Shown here: in pieces, positions 59,917 to 64,000 of the stretch
How the letters are laid out: each line of letters opens with the position of its first letter
Numbering within the stretch: the stretch's first letter is position 1
NCBI GenBank assembly: GCA_029204225.1
Contig: CM055109.1
Coordinates: 22,656,422-22,720,421 of the forward strand
From: Diphasiastrum complanatum
Lineage: Eukaryota > Streptophyta > Lycopodiopsida > Lycopodiales > Lycopodiaceae
DNA: 64,000 bases
Reading direction: 5' to 3'
Notes under the pieces: model-generated
Database searches by the model: none
Seen by the model: the letters and a program-made list of their open reading frames with translations, nothing else
Told to the model about the DNA's origin: nothing
Made by a program: the position numbers and the translations under genes

Positions 59917-60450
59917 CTTATGTTTCCATCGAGTCTGCGTTAATCTTGACCTTGTACGTGGTACCTTGGTATAGGAAGTAGAAGCGTGTCTTTAGCGCGT
60001 CCTAGGTGGCGTAAGCATGAAGGGCGAGGCCCATGTTAATCTCAGATTGAAAAAGCGCTGGGTAAAAACCCATTGCCTTTAGAAGTGGGCCGACTGTTTG
60101 TAGCCATGGTTGGATTAGAGCGTCAGAGGGTAAGGACCAAATCTGTGTGGCCTCGGGGATTTCATGCTGGATCACCTGCTTGGTGCCAAATTCTTCAAAG
60201 GATGAGGAGGCCATGTTAGCAGTGATGATTAAAGGCCAAAAAAGTAGAAAAAATGGTGGAAAAGGTAAAAAGGTTTGGAAACAGAGAACTTGGTAATTTC
60301 AGTGTAAATTTCGACAGAGCTTCGCTAGCAAAGGTGACAAATGACTCAAATTTAGCCCTTATACAACGGAATTTAGAGTGCGTATTAGGTGAGATCCACT
60401 TTCCCTTGCTCAGTTCCACCCAAATTTTGGCAGAGACCTTCTTCACAAAA
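59917..60450 (-). pseudogene. Unidentified retroelement ORF, N-terminal part and leader
   Basis: The frame starts at 60214: MASSSFEEFGTKQVIQHEIP, EATQIWSLPSDALIQPWLQT and LKAMGFYPALFQSEINMGLA, one stop, then FYFLYQGTTYKVKINADSME up to the copia LTR. It then continues at 54607 on the other side of the insertion. The stretch 60216-60450 upstream reads as an open leader-like frame on the minus strand. No known domain is recognised; see the entry at 52900-54607. Confidence 0.6.
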
Positions 60451-60469
60451 TTCTAAGACCCGAAATGGC

Positions 60470-61139
60470 TTCCGCAATCACTGACTATCTCCACCGGACA
60501 TCCGAAGCACACAATGATGTTTTTGTATAGAAATTTGGTAGTGGCTCGTGCATCAACCGTTCGCACTACCTTGGCTTCTACCTATTTGGTGAGATAATCC
60601 ATAGCCACGATGATATATCGGGCTTGTGAGCTTCTGGTGGCTTGATGGATGGGACCGATGTAGTCCAATCCCCACTTCTCAAATGGTGCTTGAGCTAGAA
60701 ATGGATGTAATAGATCATAGTTTAGCTTGGTTGGTCTCCTAGCTCGTTGGCACACATCGCATTTTCTTAAGTATTCTTCTGTGTCTTTATGAATTGTCGG
60801 CCACCAGCATCCTGATTGCAAGATCTTGCGAACTATTATGTCAGATGCAAAATGACCACCACCCATGCCTTCATGGGATAACAATATGATTTGGGTGGTC
60901 TCATGTGAAAGAATGCTACCTGATCCTCGTTAATATAATTGGCCAACAATCAGCTGATAAGGTCTAGTCTTAAGTATCAATTTTCGTTGTTCCGCCTTTG
61001 ATAAGGATTTATCTGGTTGGCCCCGCATTAGATATTCAACTATGTTTGCAGCCCATTCTAGTACCGTGTCTATATAGAACAAGGCAACATCCGGTAACTC
61101 ATCATCAGGTTGGGTGGTAGTTCCTGATTTGGAAAACAA
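60470..61139 (-). pseudogene. Ty3/gypsy integrase fragment, Tat/Athila-like
   Basis: From 61139 down: VEYLMRGQPDKSLSKAEQRK and YQLIVGQLY, then the zinc finger LSHEGMGGGHFASDIIVRKI, WWPTIHKDTEEYLRKCDVCQ, then FEKWGLDYIGPIHQA (first Asp), IIVAMDYLTK, a stop, VEAK, and CPVEIVSDCGSHFGS (second Asp). GHFA, WWPT-KD and WGLDYIGP wording is typical of the Tat/Athila branch rather than chromoviruses. It is cut off after the second Asp at about 60470, next to the leader of the unidentified ORF. Multiple stops; inactive. Confidence 0.88.
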
Positions 61140-62970
61140 ACAGCGCTTTTGTCATGCAGCTGTGGACTGCTACCAGAACCCGAGAAACAAGAAGACACAA
61201 GGCAAACGAGAGAACCACAATAGTTTGTCCTACGTTGAAGAGCCAAAGAGCTCGAAGATGGATGAAGAAAGGGCAGATGTTATATGGAACAGAAGATTAT
61301 GCCACATGAACCCAATGGCATTGCAAGCTAGCTTGGACCTATCACAGGTTTGAGCATCTCAAATGCAGAAAATTCGATAACCTGTGATGCATGCATGAAA
61401 GGTAGATGTCACATAATCCTTTCACCAAAGACTCCTATAGAATGACAAAGATTCCGAAATTGGTACATGCGGACATCTGCGGACCTTTCGATGTGATCTT
61501 AGTAGGAGGTTCGAAGTACTACATCACCTTCATTGACGACTACAGTAAGTTTGCCAGAGTCTACTTCATTCACAACAAGTCAGAAGCACTTGACAGGTTC
61601 ACAGAATACGTGAACTGGGCAGAAAGATGCACTGAAAGCAAAGTGCAGCAGATCAGAACGGATCGTGGTAGAGAGTACACCTCGAATTGCTTCGCTGATT
61701 TCTGTAGTGAACGTGGAATACTTCATAGAAGGACTACATCCTACACACCACAACACAATGGTGTCATTGAGAAAAAGAACAAGACTCTGGAAGCTGCAAG
61801 GTGCATGATGGCCCATTCAAAGGCACCAAGAGTACTATGGGCTGAAGCAATAGCTACAACTATCTACGTCCAGAACAAGATAGGCAAATTCAGATGTTCC
61901 TCACACGACACCACACGAACTATGGTGGGGCAGAAAACCCAGTCTAACTCATATTTGGATCTTTGGCTATGCAGTATATGCACATGTTCCTGTGCACATG
62001 TTCCTGACAAGCTTCAAAAGAAGCTTGATGAGAAAGCAGAACATGGATACCTTGTAGGATATGACAGTCATTCATCATACTACAGGATCTATATGCCAGA
62101 GACAAACCAAGTAAAGACAGTCAGAGATGTCAAGTTCGATGAGACCAGAACAATGGCCAATAATGATTCAGCCGGCTATGAAGTCCTAGGAAGGAAATAC
62201 TATGACCTGCCAACCATGACAAAGGGAGTAGAAGACGAACACTCAGACGAAGATGTTCGAGTCGCACCTCAGTTGAGCGATGAATTAGAAGAGGAAAGGA
62301 CCACAAGCATGCTAGTTGCTAAAAGGCCTATAAACCAAGATGGTTTCAGACTTGGCAGAATAGATAAAGGCAAAGGCATTGCAGTACCAGAAGAGTTTTC
62401 CGGGAGATCAACAAGAAATCGAAGAGTGCCAACCATATTTGTGCCAGGTAGCTCAGCTTCAACGCACGAAGAGTTTTGTGGATTCAGTATCGAACCACAA
62501 ACATTTGAGGAAGCAATTGAGAGTCTAGACAAGGGCAAATGGATCCAAGCCATGAACAAAGAGATGGAATCCATGGAGAAGAACGAGGTATGGACACTGC
62601 AACCACTACCAGATAAGCGAAAGATTGTACAATGCAAATGGGTATACAAGCTGAAGTATGGACCGAATGGAGATGTTTCGAGGTATAAAGCCAGACTTGT
62701 AGCGAAGGGTTTTTCTCAAAATTATGGTATTGACTACTGAGAACTTCTCTCTAGTTATGAAACATTTGTCCCTACGCCTACTGTTTGCATATGCAGTCAC
62801 ATTGTGGACGAAAAGACAACGTTCCTACATGGCGATTAGACGAACAAGTCTATATGGATCAGCCTCCAGGTTATGTCTGCGAGTCATTCCCAGCTATGCA
62901 TGTCAAATGCACAGAAGTATCTACGGTCTGAAGCAATTAGCATGACAATAGTACCAGAAAAACGATCATG
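61115..62970 (+). pseudogene. Ty1/copia gag tail, integrase and RT N-terminus
   Basis: Begins with a zinc-knuckle remnant (FCHAAVDCYQNPRN) and DVIWNRRLCHMNPMALQASL, the GAG-pre-integrase region. The frame 61406-62740 is open for 444 codons. It has VHADICGPFDVI (first Asp), YYITFIDDYSKFARVYF, IRTDRGREYTSNCF (second Asp), TPQHNGVIEKKNKTLEAARC (Glu region) and LDEKAEHGYLVGYDSHSSYY. RT follows: EEAIESLDKGKWIQAMNKEM, CKWVYKLKYGPNGDVSRYKA and LVAKGFSQNYGIDY, a stop, then frame-shifted pieces to IYGLKQLA near 62945. The YVDD site, the rest of RT and RNase H are missing. Its lineage differs from the young copia at 54608. Confidence 0.9.
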
Positions 62971-64000
62971 CCCTCAACATAAGAGAAAGATGATAGATTA
63001 GATTAGAATAGTTTGCAGTAACGGAACTAAGACAATCATAGAAAAGTAATCTTTTTACAAAGACAAAAGTATGGAACTTGTGCTAAGCACTCTAATTATC
63101 AAAATAACTTAGAAAAGTATTAACATGAATGGTAAGTAAAATAACTTCTATGTCTAACTCTAACTCTTTGTTGCCCTCAGCTTCTAAACTTTGCTTATTC
63201 TACTTCTACTACAATGCTTTTTTAACTCTTTCACAACAATAATTCAAAAGACCTTAAGTCCTTTTAGTTCTATTTTGTGCTAATTAATGCACTGCATTTA
63301 TTTATATCACTCCCCATTGCAATCTAGTGCTTAAGGCTACTTCACTCCATTGATAGATGCATATCCATTTCTTTTATTTCTATTGTTGCTCGCCTTCATC
63401 ATTACACTTATCTGAACTCGTGTCACTTTGCTAATTTTGTGTTTTTTGTAGCTTTATCGACTTTGCATGAATTTTAACTTTCTTATGAATTTCCGAGTCC
63501 TAGGACATTTATTAACTTTTATGATTTTTCCACTCTTTGAAGCTTCTACAATTTCTGAACGTGAGTCATTTCCCGACTTCAACTTTTCCTACTTTTGTGC
63601 TTCTCCTACTAGTGACATGCCAAATTTTTGTCGGTTGCAGTTTACATGTATTTTTGTAGACTTTTTGTGACATAATAGAAAAACATAAAATAACAACTAG
63701 TCTCGTATGTGCAGAATGTCATCTGCTCAACTCATTCCATTGGGAGCCAAGCAAATGACATTTTGATAGTGACTACTTTTTTACATGACCATTATGCAGT
63801 AGAATATGCATTTGAAAAACATAATCACCCTTTACTTGAATGTAAGACAATGACTACTTAGAAATATCCGAGTGTTTGGACATGACATGAATAGATGAAA
63901 CATTGAAAAGACAAGATAAAATATTGGTTCTGTTGAGCTTCCAATCATTGAATGCAAAATAGGAGTACAAAGAAGAATGGAAAAAAGTTTGATACAATGT
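62971..64000. other. No recognised gene
   Basis: AT-rich DNA to the window end. Short frames such as 63467-63670 carry no motif. No LTR or repeat is recognisable. Confidence 0.45.

Overview
The window is plant nuclear DNA, almost certainly from a seed plant with a repeat-rich genome. It holds one recognisable host gene, a four-exon Aux/IAA auxin-response repressor on the minus strand (27640-29441). Nearly everything else is LTR retrotransposon sequence of several ages, long (CT)n/(GA)n microsatellites, and intergenic DNA in which I see nothing. The species cannot be fixed from the sequence alone.

Left part (1-20 kb). Decayed Ty3/gypsy chromoviruses lie at 1.6-7.1 kb. One inner element (3141-6853, minus strand) sits inside an older chromoviral integrase and is bounded by a perfect 5-bp target duplication. 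A decayed PIF/Harbinger transposase is at 11.5-12.0 kb. Broken Ty1/copia pol fragments lie at 12.3-15.1 kb and 19.2-19.4 kb. Dinucleotide tracts occur at 1.3, 10.6, 14.4, 15.1, 17.4 and 18.4 kb.

Middle part (20-32.5 kb). A gypsy-type element (20343-25585, minus strand) has both LTRs, an initiator-Met tRNA primer site, a gag and a protease, but no reverse transcriptase or integrase. It interrupts an unidentified coding-like stretch. The Aux/IAA gene and its flanks follow.

Right part (32.5-64 kb). A plus-strand gypsy element (about 32.6-43.8 kb) is split inside its pol gene by a non-autonomous LTR element (37064-42340). That inner element carries a 501-codon, internally duplicated reading frame of unknown function. 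Further right are a copia gag remnant, a deleted minus-strand copia, a minus-strand copia gag with its primer site and LTR, and a coiled-coil reading frame. This last frame is split by a young, nearly intact copia element (54608-59916) whose two LTRs differ at about three positions. A Tat/Athila-like integrase fragment and a truncated copia integrase/RT finish the window.

How it fits together: three clear nested insertions can be read from LTR ends, target duplications or resumed reading frames. Several elements kept their cis signals (LTR, primer site, polypurine tract) but lost or replaced their enzymes, as expected for elements mobilised in trans. The 501-codon frame in the 37-42 kb element is the best candidate for something undescribed.
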